From assembly GCA_003278365.1 (NCBI GenBank), contig QCFS01000003.1, positions 1-64,000 of the forward strand: a stretch of DNA of 64,000 nucleotides, in the 5' to 3' direction. The position numbers and the translations under genes were made by a program. The notes under the pieces were generated by a model. The model saw only the letters and a program-made list of their open reading frames with translations, did not search any database and had not been told where the DNA came from. Origin of the DNA: Prochlorococcus sp. AG-363-M17 (GTDB lineage: Bacteria; Cyanobacteriota; Cyanobacteriia; PCC-6307; Cyanobiaceae). Position 1 is the stretch's first letter. Each line of letters starts with the position of its first letter. Of the stretch, positions 20,526-30,917 are shown one piece after another.

Positions 20526-22277
20526 ATGAAAGGATTACGCTTTGATCTTATCTATAGATACCTAAAGCCTCATAGAAGAAAAGTAATTTTTGGTGCTTGT
20601 GCTCTTGTAGTGGTGAATATTCTTAGCGTCACCATTCCATTAGAAGTAAGGAAAATCATAGACAACTTACAGGAAGGTTTCTTAATAAAAGAACTCCTCA
20701 ATCAAGCTTGGTGGATTGTCATGCTTGCAAGCGGAATGGCAATTGTGAGGCTTTTGTCTAGACAACTAGTTTTTGGTGTTGGGAGACAAATCGAAGTTGA
20801 AGTTCGACAAAAATTATTTGACCATATGCTTAAGCAAGATCCTGGTTGGGTTCAGCAACTAGGGAGTGGCGATGTTATTAGCAGAGCTACAAGTGATGTA
20901 GAAAACATTAGAAGACTTCTTGGGTTCACAATTTTAAGTCTCACAAATACAGTCTTGGCCTATTCGTTCACGCTTCCTGCAATGGTAGCCATCGACCCAT
21001 GGCTAACAGCTGCTGCGATATCACTTTACCCAGTAATGCTTGGCACAGTAAGTCTTTTTGGAGGACGCATGGTTAGGCAAAGAAGACGTCAACAAGAAAC
21101 TCTATCGAAATTAAGTGAATTAATTCAAGAAAATCTTTCAGGGATAAGCGCAATAAAAATCTATGGCCAAGAAGATTCAGAACAGAAAGCCTTCTCAAAA
21201 AGGAATACTGCCTATAGAGACTCTGCAATAAATGTCGCACGAACTGCAAGCACTCTTTTCCCAATGCTACAAGGAATTTCGTCGATTTCTTTACTACTAC
21301 TAATTGCCCTAGGTAGCGCAAAACTTCAGCAAGGGACTCTATCAATTGGAGAACTGGTAGCTCTTATTCTGTTTGTCGAACGACTGGTCTTCCCAACAGC
21401 TCTATTGGGGTTCACTCTAAACACCTTTCAAGTAGGTCAAGTAAGTCTTGAAAGAGTGCAAGAAATCCTAGAAAGAGAACCTATTGTTAGAGATATTGAA
21501 AAGCCTATTCAAATCAACAAACCTATAAAAGGACTTGTTGAAGCAAAAGGACTAACGATTAAATATCCAGATTCCGAAAGAGAAGTCCTCTCCAATCTAA
21601 GTTTCTCTATTCAACCAGGAGAACTTGTTGCTGTGGTAGGACCAGTTGGCTGCGGCAAAACAACTCTTGCAAGGGCTATTGGAAGAATGCTGGAAGTTCC
21701 CAAAGAACAACTATTTTTAGATGGATATGATGTCAATAATCTACAACTCAATGATCTTCGCAAAAACATTGCCATTGTCCCTCAAGAAGGATACCTTTTT
21801 ACATCCACACTTGCAGAGAACATTAGGTATGGAGAGCCTTCTGCTTCTTTTAATCGTATAGAAAAGTCAGCAAAGCAGGCAAGTCTTATTGATGATATAA
21901 GCGGATTCCCTGATGGGTTCAATACTCTCGTTGGTGAACGTGGAATCACCTTGAGCGGAGGTCAAAGACAAAGAACAGCACTCGGGAGAGCATTGCTAAT
22001 TTCTGCCCCCGTAATTGTTTTAGATGATGCTCTTGCAAGTGTAGACAATGAAACTGCTGCCAAAATACTGAACTCAATAAGGGAGCAAGAAAACAAAACC
22101 ATAATTATGATCAGTCATCAGATTTCTGCTGCTGCTGCATGCGATCGTGTTCTTGTTTTAGATAATGGCAAACTTGTACAAGAAGGGGCTCACAAAGAAT
22201 TAATCAATATTGATGGGCCATATAGTCGATTATGGGAAAGACAACAAGCTGTAGAAAAGCTAGAGACTATTTCCTAA
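20526..22277 (+). CDS. ABC exporter, fused permease and ATPase
   Basis: The 583-residue half-transporter has an N-terminal six-helix membrane domain (residues about 1-310) and an ATPase domain. The ATPase domain contains Walker A (GPVGCGKTT), the Q-loop (IVPQEGYLF), the signature LSGGQRQRTALGRAL, Walker B (VIVLDDALASVD) and the H-loop (MISHQ). It resembles the MdlB/MsbA group of exporters. The substrate cannot be told from the sequence, but multidrug or lipid export is typical. It would act as a dimer. Confidence 0.92.
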   Translation: MKGLRFDLIYRYLKPHRRKVIFGACALVVVNILSVTIPLEVRKIIDNLQEGFLIKELLNQAWWIVMLASGMAIVRLLSRQLVFGVGRQIEVEVRQKLFDHMLKQDPGWVQQLGSGDVISRATSDVENIRRLLGFTILSLTNTVLAYSFTLPAMVAIDPWLTAAAISLYPVMLGTVSLFGGRMVRQRRRQQETLSKLSELIQENLSGISAIKIYGQEDSEQKAFSKRNTAYRDSAINVARTASTLFPMLQGISSISLLLLIALGSAKLQQGTLSIGELVALILFVERLVFPTALLGFTLNTFQVGQVSLERVQEILEREPIVRDIEKPIQINKPIKGLVEAKGLTIKYPDSEREVLSNLSFSIQPGELVAVVGPVGCGKTTLARAIGRMLEVPKEQLFLDGYDVNNLQLNDLRKNIAIVPQEGYLFTSTLAENIRYGEPSASFNRIEKSAKQASLIDDISGFPDGFNTLVGERGITLSGGQRQRTALGRALLISAPVIVLDDALASVDNETAAKILNSIREQENKTIIMISHQISAAAACDRVLVLDNGKLVQEGAHKELINIDGPYSRLWERQQAVEKLETIS

Positions 22278-22383
22278 GTTTAAAAACGATAATTATAATG
22301 AATGTATGAAAAGATAAACGATCAAGAAACATCAAAAACACTTGATGCCACTTAAAGATTAACTCCTCCAACTAATCATCATT

Positions 22384-22635
22384 ATGACTTCCTTAACTCG
22401 TTATAACATTAGATGCAATCTGAAGTTTGGGGACATCTATGCGCAAGTCTTAGCTTGGATGGCTGTAATTTTTGTAAGCCTTGCAGCAGGGCTTGGATTA
22501 ATGGGTTCTTCTAGACCTCTTTTTGCTCTTGTAGGAGTTGGATTAATACTTGTACTTAGCCTTCCTTTCCTTCTTTTTGCTTTTGTCACGACTCTCCTTA
22601 ACCACATACAGCTAGAACCCAATCAAGGAGATTAG
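22384..22635 (+). CDS. Small conserved membrane protein
   Basis: The 83-residue protein has two hydrophobic segments ([20 protein letters not shown] and [27 protein letters not shown]) and short polar ends. It lies between the ABC exporter and msrA on the same strand. No family was recognised. Confidence 0.7.
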   Translation: MTSLTRYNIRCNLKFGDIYAQVLAWMAVIFVSLAAGLGLMGSSRPLFALVGVGLILVLSLPFLLFAFVTTLLNHIQLEPNQGD

Positions 22636-22658
22636 AGTGTAATCGCATTCAAAATCTT

Positions 22659-23381
22659 ATGTTTTCAAGCTGGTTTAACGAAAAGAATGATCAACATTCC
22701 TCTCCTAATCAATGCGAAGGCGTCCTACATGCTGTTTTAGGCACTGATATAAGCAAGCAAAAAGACACAACTGAAAGTGAAGCCTTCTTTGCCTGTGGTT
22801 GTTTTTGGGGAGCAGAAAAAGGATTCTGGAAGCTACCAGGGGTTGTCACTACTGCTGTTGGTTATGCAGGTGGACAGGTTGAGAACCCAAGATATCAAGA
22901 TGTCTGTACTGGCCGGACAGGACACACTGAGATAGTGAGAGTGGTTTGGGACAACAACTCCATTCATTTCAGTGACTTATTAAAAATGTTTTGGGAATGC
23001 CATGACCCAACCCAAGGAAATCGCCAAGGTAATGACTCTGGAAGTCAATATCGTTCTGCAATTTATACAACTACATCAGAACAACTTGAACTTGGATTAG
23101 CAAGTATGCGTTCTTATCAGGACTCCCTAAAAAATAATGGGTTTGGAGATATTACTTCAGAAATAAAGCCTCTAAATGATTTCTATTATGCTGAGAAGTA
23201 TCATCAGCAATATCTTGCAAAGCCTGGAAGTCGTCCTTACTGTTCAGCAATGCCAACTAAAGTAATTCTAGAAGAGTTCCCAGGATCTAAATTCATGCTT
23301 CCAAAAAAGATTTGGAATGAGTTTAACTGGTCAATCAGTCACTGTGTACTACGGAGTGACAACAAGCCTTTAACAACCTGA
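22659..23381 (+). CDS. msrA: Peptide methionine sulfoxide reductase MsrA
   Basis: MsrA reduces methionine-S-sulfoxide in oxidised proteins. The catalytic [11 protein letters not shown] motif has its cysteine at about residue 48. Further family blocks are VGYAGG, the [13 protein letters not shown] stretch, [26 protein letters not shown] and [12 protein letters not shown]. The N-terminal extension of about 40 residues and the 30-residue C-terminal extension are longer than in the E. coli protein. Confidence 0.95.
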   Translation: MFSSWFNEKNDQHSSPNQCEGVLHAVLGTDISKQKDTTESEAFFACGCFWGAEKGFWKLPGVVTTAVGYAGGQVENPRYQDVCTGRTGHTEIVRVVWDNNSIHFSDLLKMFWECHDPTQGNRQGNDSGSQYRSAIYTTTSEQLELGLASMRSYQDSLKNNGFGDITSEIKPLNDFYYAEKYHQQYLAKPGSRPYCSAMPTKVILEEFPGSKFMLPKKIWNEFNWSISHCVLRSDNKPLTT

Positions 23382-23416
23382 ATTACTCTTGCAAATTAAA
23401 GTTCTTAACTGATTCA

Positions 23417-23578
23417 ATGAACGAGCTACCTGACAAAACCGTTATAGTCGCTTTAATTGCAACTATACTATTAATATTTGGACTTATCTTTAGTACAAGG
23501 CCTCCGCAGGAAAACCTTCAGCCTTCTATACAATGGCGAGAAGCCTCTCCAGACATTTTAAAATCAATGGAAATATAA
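23417..23578 (+). CDS. Very small membrane protein (53 aa)
   Basis: The ATG at 23417 opens a 53-residue frame with an N-terminal membrane helix (TVIVALIATILLIFGLIF) and a polar tail with SIQWREASPDILKSM. It lies 35 bases after msrA on the same strand. Its composition fits a genuine small single-pass protein, but no family was recognised. Confidence 0.5.
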   Translation: MNELPDKTVIVALIATILLIFGLIFSTRPPQENLQPSIQWREASPDILKSMEI

Positions 23579-23655
23579 TTATAATTAAATATTGACAGAA
23601 TGTGATTTAACTAATCAGCTAAATCATATCTTCTAAGAAAAGTTATGCCCTTAAT

Positions 23656-25197
23656 TTAATCTGGCAATGACCAAGGGTTTATCCCTAACTGTGCACCAAT
23701 ACGATGAGCACAAGCGAAACCACTAAAAGCAACTGCATTCAAACCCTGACCAGGGAAGCAAGAATCACCAACACAAAAGAAATCATTAATCGCCGTACTG
23801 TTAAATGGCATAGGGAGCAATCCAGGTAAACGCATTGAAGGGACAGGTCCATAACTACCCTGATGCCTACCAAGAAAACGCCTATGACTTCTTGGTGTTC
23901 CTATTTCTTTATGAATAATTGACTCGGACAAGCCAGGTAATATTTCCTCCACTGAGGAGATTAGTTTTTTAGCATCTCTTTCCTTTTTAAATCCATACTC
24001 TGACGAAGATAACTTATCCCAGTTACTCATTTTAGAAGGTGAAAATATATGTACTATATGCGAATCCGTTGGAGCCAAATCTGGATCAAGCAAAGTAGGG
24101 ATTGAGACAAAGACAACTCCTTGTTCCGATTCCATTGCATCCCATGAGTTCAAAAGAATATGATGACAATGGAAAGAGTCCTTAATTAAAGATTTGCTGA
24201 CCCCTAGGTGAAGGGAAAGGAAAGAAGAAGAAGGTTTATAGCGTTTTCTCCAAAAATGTTCTTTATCAGGAATTTTAGTAGAATCTAGCAATGGATTCTT
24301 AACACCTTCTCCACCAAATGTATCCCATCGAGTTGCATTTGAAATAATTTTCTTTGCATAGATCTTTTCTCCAGTAGACAGTTGAACTCCACATGCTCTA
24401 CCAGAATCAATAAGAATCTTCGTTACCCTTTGTTTATAACGAATATCTCCGCCAAATTTCTTCAAACCACTAACTAACTTTTGAGCTATAACACCAACAC
24501 CTCCTTTAGGGTAATTAATACCACCAGCATGACGATCAGAAAAGACCATGCCTGCATTGATCATAGGTGTTCTTTGGGCTGGCATTACTGACCAACAAAA
24601 ACATTCGATGTCTATAAATTTCAAGAGCGCTGGATCTCGAATATATTTCTTTGCAACATCTCCCACATTTACGGGCAACCATCTAGCAAGTCCTAGGCAA
24701 GCCAAAGGAGCTCTTAGGAAGACCTTAAAGAGATATGCAGGATCTTCAATCGATAGAAGTGGCATAGCATCTAAACAATTAAATACTTGCCAACAAATTC
24801 CATAGAATTTACGTATTCCTTTTTCCTCATGGGGGAATTTCTCTATCAACTTAGATATGAACTTCTCATAACTTCTTTCAACCTCTAAGGTAAAACCCTC
24901 CGGAAGGTGATAAACAAGTTGAGTAGGATCAGGAATTGTAATACATTTCTCATCTACATCGGCTAATGCTCTTGTCAGTAAATTCGTATGTCCCTTATCT
25001 CCAAAACCAAAAATCATTGAGGCACCAACATCAAAAGTATAACCATTTCGAGTAAATGAACCTCCACTCCCTCCTGGGATTAAATACTTCTCCAGAACTA
25101 AGACTTTTGCTCCTTTTGCAGCTAGCTGGGTAGCGGTAACTAAACCCCCAATTCCAGAACCTATAATAACAGCATCAAGTTGATTATCTTTACTCAT
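23656..25197 (-). CDS. crtH: Carotene isomerase (prolycopene isomerase), CrtH/CrtISO
   Basis: CrtH converts poly-cis-lycopene to all-trans-lycopene, feeding lycopene cyclases that make alpha- and beta-carotene. The N-terminal FAD-binding dinucleotide fold (DAVIIGSGIGGLVTATQLAAKGAKVLVLEKY) is followed by the isomerase-typical GGSGGSFTRNGYTFDVGASMIFG. The C-terminal FAD-contact segment is FFCVGDSCFPGQGLNAVAFSGFACAHRI. The length of 513 residues is complete. Confidence 0.92.
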   Translation of the reverse strand: MSKDNQLDAVIIGSGIGGLVTATQLAAKGAKVLVLEKYLIPGGSGGSFTRNGYTFDVGASMIFGFGDKGHTNLLTRALADVDEKCITIPDPTQLVYHLPEGFTLEVERSYEKFISKLIEKFPHEEKGIRKFYGICWQVFNCLDAMPLLSIEDPAYLFKVFLRAPLACLGLARWLPVNVGDVAKKYIRDPALLKFIDIECFCWSVMPAQRTPMINAGMVFSDRHAGGINYPKGGVGVIAQKLVSGLKKFGGDIRYKQRVTKILIDSGRACGVQLSTGEKIYAKKIISNATRWDTFGGEGVKNPLLDSTKIPDKEHFWRKRYKPSSSFLSLHLGVSKSLIKDSFHCHHILLNSWDAMESEQGVVFVSIPTLLDPDLAPTDSHIVHIFSPSKMSNWDKLSSSEYGFKKERDAKKLISSVEEILPGLSESIIHKEIGTPRSHRRFLGRHQGSYGPVPSMRLPGLLPMPFNSTAINDFFCVGDSCFPGQGLNAVAFSGFACAHRIGAQLGINPWSLPD

Positions 25198-25316
25198 ATC
25201 AATACAAGTAAGGGACGTAATTAGAAAACATAGGATTTATAGGATGGAGTAATTCAATAACGGAACCAACCTACATTAATAAATAAGGTACATTTCATAT
25301 TAGAGCTTTCAAAAGC

Positions 25317-26696
25317 TTACGAAGAACTAGAGCTAAGGATCTTTAGAGCAGATTGAAGCTCCAACAATGCTCGATCTCGATAGGCAGCATATCGTTCACG
25401 CTTAGCAGGAATTCGTTTGGCTAAATCTGGTAATAGTCCAAAGTTAGCTGGCATAGGTTGAAAAGATCCTTTCTGTGCACCCCCTCCAGATTGGCTAACA
25501 AAGTGTGTTAATGCACCGATCATAGTAGTAATAGGAAGGCTTATTGCAGAGAGGCCCTTAGCCAACCTTGCCGCATTAGTTCCTGCCAGCCATCCTCCTG
25601 CAATAGCTGCAGCATATCCTTCAGTACCAGTAATCTGGCCAGAAGCAAAAAGTGTGGATCTTTTTGAGAATTGCAATGTTGGCTCAAGTAACTTTGGAGA
25701 CTCCAAGAAGGTATTGCGATGCATAACTCCTAAGCGAACGAACTCTGCGTTCTCTAAACCTGGAATCATTCGAAATATTCTTTTTTGGTCACCCCATTTG
25801 AGGTTGGTTTGAAACCCAACCAAATTCCAAAGGCGACCGTCACGATCCTCCTTCCTTAATTGAACTATCGCATAGGCACGTTTAGTCATCCTGTTCTCCC
25901 GGTCATTTAAATCTCCCCAACGTGGATCCCAAATACCTATTGGCTTTAAGGGGCCATATCTCATTGTTTCCTCACCTCTTCGAGCTAATTGCTCAATAGG
26001 AAGACATCCTTCAAAGAAGCTGGATTGATCCTGATCAAAATCACTCAACTGGGCCTGCTCGCCTGCAACAAGTTCTTCTCGAAAAGTGAAATATTGCTTA
26101 CGATCCATCGGACAATTTATGTAATCAGCATCACCTTTGTCATACCTACTTGCACGAAAAGCAATCGACTGGTCAATGCTCTCCCCAAGTACAATTGGAC
26201 TAGCCGCATCATAAAAATGGCAATAAGAAAGACCTGTAAATTCAATTATTGATGATGACAAGGATTCGCTTGTAAGAGGTCCGGTTGCTAAAACAGTTAT
26301 CTGATCGGAAGAAGGGATATTCAACTGCTCACGCCTATCAATAGTCACCAAAGGGTGTGAAGCGAGTGCTTCTGTAAGAGACCTGCTGAATATTGATCTA
26401 TCAACGGCTAAAGCTCCTCCAGCAGGTACTGCATGCATATCTGCTGTTCTAATGACTATTGATTTCAATATTCGAAGTTCTTCATGGAGCAATCCAGCAG
26501 CACGATCACTACTCTTAGCGCCAAAACTATTGCTACAAACCAACTCAGCAAATTCACCACTGTGATGAGCAGGGGTATTTGTGACTGGTCGCATTTCAAC
26601 CAGCCTTACTGGTACACCAGCTGAAGCAATCTGCCAAGCAGCCTCAGTACCAGCCAAGCCTGCTCCAACAACTGTGACTAAAGAGTTGGAGGACAA
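25317..26696 (-). CDS. trmFO: Folate/FAD-dependent tRNA U54 5-methyltransferase
   Basis: TrmFO makes ribothymidine 54 in the tRNA T-loop using methylene-tetrahydrofolate and FADH2. The N terminus has the FAD fold [29 protein letters not shown], followed by the family block [29 protein letters not shown] and [20 protein letters not shown] are also typical. The only plausible start is a TTG at 26696. It lies 44 bases after psbY on the same strand and is probably co-transcribed with it. Confidence 0.93.
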   Translation of the reverse strand: MSSNSLVTVVGAGLAGTEAAWQIASAGVPVRLVEMRPVTNTPAHHSGEFAELVCSNSFGAKSSDRAAGLLHEELRILKSIVIRTADMHAVPAGGALAVDRSIFSRSLTEALASHPLVTIDRREQLNIPSSDQITVLATGPLTSESLSSSIIEFTGLSYCHFYDAASPIVLGESIDQSIAFRASRYDKGDADYINCPMDRKQYFTFREELVAGEQAQLSDFDQDQSSFFEGCLPIEQLARRGEETMRYGPLKPIGIWDPRWGDLNDRENRMTKRAYAIVQLRKEDRDGRLWNLVGFQTNLKWGDQKRIFRMIPGLENAEFVRLGVMHRNTFLESPKLLEPTLQFSKRSTLFASGQITGTEGYAAAIAGGWLAGTNAARLAKGLSAISLPITTMIGALTHFVSQSGGGAQKGSFQPMPANFGLLPDLAKRIPAKRERYAAYRDRALLELQSALKILSSSSS

Positions 26697-26740
26697 CTAT
26701 CAAAGATTCAATACTGACTCAATCCGTGAAATTGGGAAAA

Positions 26741-26866
26741 TCAGATTGCCTTGTTATCACCAGAGAACTGTCTTGACCACTGTTCTTTCGCTGGCTGAGC
26801 AATATTAAAGAGGACCCATCCCAACGCTGCAAGGATAGGAAGTGAAACAAGTATGAGCCGAAGCAT
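26741..26866 (-). CDS. psbY: Photosystem II protein Y (PsbY-like), 41 aa
   Basis: A 41-residue frame from the ATG at 26866 begins [21 protein letters not shown] and continues [15 protein letters not shown]. The single membrane helix with a central small-residue patch and GW, followed by a short basic stromal tail, matches PsbY, a peripheral low-mass subunit near cytochrome b559. Assignment of such a short protein rests on overall pattern and size. Confidence 0.65.
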   Translation of the reverse strand: MLRLILVSLPILAALGWVLFNIAQPAKEQWSRQFSGDNKAI

Positions 26867-27059
26867 GAGTAAGTGAGTAATTTTGACGGTAATTTAGCTG
26901 ACAAGGCGTAAATCCTGCGGTCATTTTTACTACAGTTGACGAAATTCTGAAAATTCGCCTAAAAAGAGCTCAGAAGCTCTTGATTACTTGAGAAACCACA
27001 AGAAGCTGTTTTAAGAGGGCGGCAACATGATAATTTTCATTGTGGCTTCAAGCATCAAA

Positions 27060-27131
27060 GGGTCGCTAGCTCAGCGGTAGAGCATCCGGCTTTTAACCGG
27101 CTGGTCCTGAGTTCGAATCTCAGGCGACCCA
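27060..27131 (+). tRNA. trnK: tRNA-Lys (anticodon UUU)
   Basis: The 72-base cloverleaf has a perfect seven-pair acceptor stem (GGGTCGC/GCGACCC), a D-arm with AGCTCAGCGGTAGAGC, an anticodon stem CCGG/CCGG around CTTTTAA, the T-arm TGAGTTCGAATCTCA, and an A discriminator. The CCA end is not encoded. Confidence 0.96.
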
Positions 27132-27246
27132 TTAAGCAGGATCAATAGTGGTACTGGTAAGAGGTTAAAGTTAGGATTGAAAGCGCAAAGTTTCTTAATC
27201 ATTAAGGTATACATGCTTATGCCTTAACAACACTGAATAACAATTT

Positions 27247-27372
27247 ATGCTATTTGGATTATCTAAAAAGAAAATCATCTGGATAGGGATACTAGCTACA
27301 GGGCTCAAGTTTGCGATCGGTGCTTTTATTTTTACAAAGCTAGGCTTGCATTTTTCAATTAACTTTACTTAA
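27247..27372 (+). CDS. Very small membrane protein (41 aa)
   Basis: The frame from the ATG at 27247 encodes a basic N terminus (LFGLSKKK) and one hydrophobic helix (IIWIGILATGLKFAIGAFIFTKLGL). No family was recognised. The basic-then-hydrophobic design is compatible with a single-pass peptide, but chance cannot be excluded. Confidence 0.35.
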   Translation: MLFGLSKKKIIWIGILATGLKFAIGAFIFTKLGLHFSINFT

Positions 27373-27606
27373 ATTAAATTTACACAAAGAAAGTAAGTCT
27401 TTAAAATTATTCTCAATAACTCAAATTAGTCATCGAGCCAAACGTAAATATTAACAGCAGTGAAGGAGTTTAGCCAAGTATCTACCTGCAAGAGGAATCT
27501 AAAAGGTAGTAATGGCAAAATTGTGCTGAAATTAACTTCGACTTCAAAGAAAGAAACAAAAAAGTAGTAGAAGGGGTATATAGTAAATAAATGGAATATC
27601 AACCTA

Positions 27607-27858
27607 ATGAATACGCCCTGGACCCTTTACCTGACTTTATTTTTATTGTTATCAGGAATTCTAATTCTTGCTAGAAGTCTGAAAAAAAGAAATCGTTATA
27701 CTTGGAACAATCAAAAAGACATCGCGAATTGGATGAGGATGAGCTACAAGGACAGATTAAAACAAGATGAGAACCATAAAAAAATCGTGGCACAACGAAA
27801 GAGGTTGTTAGTAGAACAAATCAGGAAAGAGTACAAAAAGGTTACCTCTAAAAAATAG
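27607..27858 (+). CDS. Small single-pass membrane protein with basic cytoplasmic tail
   Basis: The 83-residue protein has an N-terminal membrane helix (WTLYLTLFLLLSGILILARSL) followed by a strongly basic, probably helical tail (WMRMSYKDRLKQDENHKKIVAQRKRLLVEQIRKEYKK). No family was recognised. Confidence 0.55.
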   Translation: MNTPWTLYLTLFLLLSGILILARSLKKRNRYTWNNQKDIANWMRMSYKDRLKQDENHKKIVAQRKRLLVEQIRKEYKKVTSKK

Positions 27859-27911
27859 GTAATAATAATTAATCCATAGTTAAACAAAGTTCGAATAAAA
27901 AATTCTATTAA

Positions 27912-28103
27912 TCAACCTAGGGGTCGGTTTCTTTTTACCGAATATTGACTGCCAGATTGATTCTCGTAAGTGCGCTCAACAATCTTCCCATCTTGGATAA
28001 CCATAGAAATCAAACGTGCCTCATTTGGTCTTGTCCTTCGTAATCTTCTAAAAAGCCAAGCTATTAAGAAGACAAGAACGATTGAAAAATAAACAAATCT
28101 CAT
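27912..28103 (-). CDS. Small single-pass membrane protein (63 aa)
   Basis: An N-terminal helix (FVYFSIVLVFLIAWLF) is followed by an arginine cluster (RRLRRTRPNEAR) and a small soluble tail (LISMVIQDGKIVERTYENQ). This is the positive-inside arrangement of a type II or tail-in anchor. The function is unknown. Confidence 0.55.
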   Translation of the reverse strand: MRFVYFSIVLVFLIAWLFRRLRRTRPNEARLISMVIQDGKIVERTYENQSGSQYSVKRNRPLG

Positions 28104-28225
28104 GTTTTTACCTTTGATCTAGTAAAGAGAACATTCAGGAAAAGTCAAAGATGGAATCATTCTCTAAATTTATTTTTTGATGTTTATATATTCTATTTAG
28201 ATTAGAACAACAAAATAAATCTATT

Positions 28226-28405
28226 TCATTTAACTGTGCCATCTGTTCTCTCATCTGTCAAATCATAAGTAGGTTTCTCTATAATCTCTTCTCCTTCTAT
28301 GAGGGCAGAAAATAATCTTAATGTTCTCCCAAAGATTGGCACCCAAAATCTTTCATAGAAAAGCTTTAATGGATTTTTTTTAGGGTCTTTGAGAGGGTTT
28401 AACAT
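28226..28405 (-). CDS. Small hypothetical protein (59 aa)
   Basis: The frame from the ATG at 28405 reads MLNPLKDPKKNPLKLFYERF, then WVPIFGRTLRLFSALIEGE and an acidic Thr/Asp-rich end. It looks like an amphipathic peripheral protein rather than a membrane-spanning one. No family was recognised. Confidence 0.5.
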   Translation of the reverse strand: MLNPLKDPKKNPLKLFYERFWVPIFGRTLRLFSALIEGEEIIEKPTYDLTDERTDGTVK

Positions 28406-28574
28406 AACTGCACAATAATAAATATATTATACAGTCCAAATTGGGAAAAAACATGGTCTCATCAAAGGAGCAATAAGAGTTTTTCTCTTATTGCTAAAAA
28501 TACAAGCTATGCATCAAGCAGGTCTTTTAAAGTGATTCTATTAAACTTTACTAAGCACACAACCCATTTAGTCC

Positions 28575-28916
28575 ATGAGTTCTTATTCAATTATCGCTCT
28601 AACGGCTTTTCTCCTTCTATCAAGTCGAGCATTTGCTGGTTTAGACAAGTTCTCGCGCATAGATAAGATAGAGAATTGGATTATAGAGAGGAAAATCGAT
28701 TCAGGGGATCAACAGATAAAATGTAGGGCCTATATACCAAGCTATTATTCATGGTTTGGAGGAAGGACTAGGCTAAATTCAAATGGCGATCTGTTTATTT
28801 CAAACAAAGATGCAGAAACAAAAACTCCAGACCAAAAAATCGTTAATAAGGTTAGGAAGGCAATTGAAGCTTGCAATTCTAGCTTGATCTATAACCTTGA
28901 GGTTGAAAGTAAATAG
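28575..28916 (+). CDS. Secreted hypothetical protein
   Basis: A signal peptide (SYSIIALTAFLLLSSRAFA) precedes a basic 92-residue mature part with two cysteines, one in IKCRAYIPSYYSWFGGRTR and one in IEACNSS, which could form a disulfide bond in the periplasm. The function is unknown. Confidence 0.6.
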   Translation: MSSYSIIALTAFLLLSSRAFAGLDKFSRIDKIENWIIERKIDSGDQQIKCRAYIPSYYSWFGGRTRLNSNGDLFISNKDAETKTPDQKIVNKVRKAIEACNSSLIYNLEVESK

Positions 28917-28947
28917 TAGCAAGATGATTTTAAAAATTAGTTTTTGC

Positions 28948-29184
28948 CTATTCAAAATTCTTTAAAGCACATTCATAACCTGAAGATCTAATATCTTCAC
29001 CTTGATCAACAATTAATGTCAACGCACAATCGCAATAGCTTTCTATAGACTCTTCAGTCACACCTTCTATACTCGGATTTTGTTTTGCACTAGCAATACA
29101 GTCTTGTAGTTGCTCTTGTGGATAAGAGATCACTGTTGGGGTAAACAAGAAAAATAGGACTAAGAAAGCAACTAAAAGTCTCAT
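28948..29184 (-). CDS. Small secreted cysteine-containing protein
   Basis: A signal peptide (RLLVAFLVLFFLFTPTVIS) precedes about 55 residues with four cysteines (DCIASAKQN, YCDCALTLI, YECALKNFE) in an acidic helical context. The spacing suggests two disulfides or a small metal or haem-like site, but no CxxCH is present. Short secreted proteins with a YCDC segment recur in marine picocyanobacteria. The function is unknown. Confidence 0.6.
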   Translation of the reverse strand: MRLLVAFLVLFFLFTPTVISYPQEQLQDCIASAKQNPSIEGVTEESIESYCDCALTLIVDQGEDIRSSGYECALKNFE

Positions 29185-29497
29185 TGAAAATAAATCTCAA
29201 CTCTTATTACTTAGCACTAAACAGTTGAGTGAGGACCTATCTGCACTCAAAGTAAATAGCTTGTGGGAATAAGCCAAACAAGAATTCTTGAGAAGGCAAC
29301 CATATCCAACCGGTATTGTGCTGCAAAAGCTTGAATCGTCTGAAATATGAGCGGTCTCCTTTTTAAAACTACCAATATTAATAGGAGTGTTTTCTTGTCG
29401 TAGCACTTTCATAGTCATATTTGTTCGGTATCATCCCTCTAGTACAAACCAACCAAAGCTCAGTGCTCCTGAATTCATTTCATCGGCTTACAGATTA

Positions 29498-29525
29498 ATC
29501 ACAGGTACCTTTCAAGCCCTGTGAT
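29498..29525. promoter_or_regulatory. Perfect 8-bp inverted repeat upstream of the DUF2130 gene
   Basis: ATCACAGG and CCTGTGAT are separated by 12 bases and end 47 bases before the ATG at 29573. The palindrome could be an operator for a dimeric regulator or a leader hairpin. No T-run follows, so it is not a classical terminator. Confidence 0.35.
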
Positions 29526-29572
29526 CACAATCAGTCTCATGTCTACTCCTCAATTTAAACATCCTAATTGAT

Positions 29573-30865
29573 ATGAAAGAAATCAACTGCCCAGAATGTG
29601 GAAAAGTCTTCGAGATTGACGCGACTGGATTTTCAAAAATCCTTAAACAGGTAAGGGATGACGAATTTCATCAGGAACTAAAGAAGAGACTCGAACTGGC
29701 AGAAAAGGACAAAGCCAAATCTATTGAGCTTGCCGAGAAAAACATCAAAATTCAAATGCAGGCATCTTCTACCAACAAAGACTCAAGAATACAGGGACTA
29801 GAAGCACAGTTAGAGGCTTCAGAGATAGAGAAAACATTGGCGATCACTCAAGCCAAAAGTCTTGTCGAAAAAGAACGCGATGCCCTTGCCTACAAACTTG
29901 AAAGAATCAATGAAAGCTCGGAGGCTGCCCAGAAGCTCGCAATTAATGAAGCAGTCAGTGAATTTCAGAAAGAACAAGCAGAGCTAAGAAGCAGCCTCCA
30001 GAGGACTGAACTTGAAAAGCAACTCGCTGAGAAGTCTTTGAAAGAGAAATACGAAATTCAAATCAAAGATCGCGATGAAGCAATTGAAAGGCTACGTGAT
30101 ATGAAAACAAGGCTATCAACAAAGATGATTGGGGAATCACTTGAGCAGCACTGTGAAACAGAATTCAATCGTATTAGAGCAACAGCATTCCCTCATTCCT
30201 ACTTTGAAAAAGATAATGACAGCAGTGCTGGTAGCAAGGGTGACTACATTTTCAGAGACCTAACTGACATTGGCACTGAAATAGTTTCAATAATGTTTGA
30301 GATGAAAAATGAAAGTAGCTCTACATCAACAAAAAAGAAAAACGAAGACTTCCTAAAAGAACTCCATAAAGACAGGAATGAGAAGGGCTGCGAGTATGCC
30401 GTATTGGTATCACTACTCGAACCAGGTAGTGATCTTTACAATTCTGGCATTGTCGACGTCTCGCATCGTTATCCCAAGATGTATGTAGTACGTCCACAAT
30501 GTTTTCTGCCGATCATTACTCTCTTAAGGAATGCTTCATTAAAGTCACTCGAATACAAATCCGAACTAGCGCTAATTAAGGCACAAAACATAGACATTAC
30601 AAACTTCGAGCAAAGTCTAGATGTTTTCAAAAGTGCTTTTGATAAAAATTACAGCCTTGCCTCTAGACGGTTCGAAACAGCAATCCACGAAATTGACAAA
30701 TCTATCGATCATTTACAAAAAACAAAAGACGCTCTGTTAGGAGCAGATAGGAATCTTCGACTAGCGAACGACAAGGCTCAGGAAGTCACTGTCAAAAAGT
30801 TAACTAAGCACAACCCCACGATGGCATCTAAGTTTGAGGATCTAAGAAGCAAAAACGCTGCCTAA
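29573..30865 (+). CDS. DUF2130 domain protein with N-terminal zinc-ribbon-like motif and coiled coil
   Basis: The first residues ([16 protein letters not shown]) carry a CxxC half zinc ribbon. Residues about 25-185 are a long charged coiled coil. The DUF2130 core follows ([23 protein letters not shown]...KGDYIFRD, then [10 protein letters not shown]...[26 protein letters not shown]). The conserved ExK-like pattern in the core suggests a PD-(D/E)xK-type nuclease fold, as in RmuC-like proteins. This function is inference. It precedes a DUF1330-like gene by 52 bases. Confidence 0.8.
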   Translation: MKEINCPECGKVFEIDATGFSKILKQVRDDEFHQELKKRLELAEKDKAKSIELAEKNIKIQMQASSTNKDSRIQGLEAQLEASEIEKTLAITQAKSLVEKERDALAYKLERINESSEAAQKLAINEAVSEFQKEQAELRSSLQRTELEKQLAEKSLKEKYEIQIKDRDEAIERLRDMKTRLSTKMIGESLEQHCETEFNRIRATAFPHSYFEKDNDSSAGSKGDYIFRDLTDIGTEIVSIMFEMKNESSSTSTKKKNEDFLKELHKDRNEKGCEYAVLVSLLEPGSDLYNSGIVDVSHRYPKMYVVRPQCFLPIITLLRNASLKSLEYKSELALIKAQNIDITNFEQSLDVFKSAFDKNYSLASRRFETAIHEIDKSIDHLQKTKDALLGADRNLRLANDKAQEVTVKKLTKHNPTMASKFEDLRSKNAA

Positions 30866-30917
30866 AGAGATCAAGAAAATCCTCTTATGCGAAACTTTAA
30901 AGGCTTCTCAAACATTC

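Noticed and set aside
26964-26981. Seven-bp hairpin AAGAGCT/AGCTCTT before tRNA-Lys
   Set aside because: On the plus strand no T-run follows. On the minus strand a short T-run exists, but no transcript is expected to end there.
29197-29418. Minus-strand 73-codon frame upstream of the small secreted cysteine protein
   Set aside because: No hydrophobic core, no recognisable family and no ribosome-binding site. It could be a decayed gene but support is too thin.
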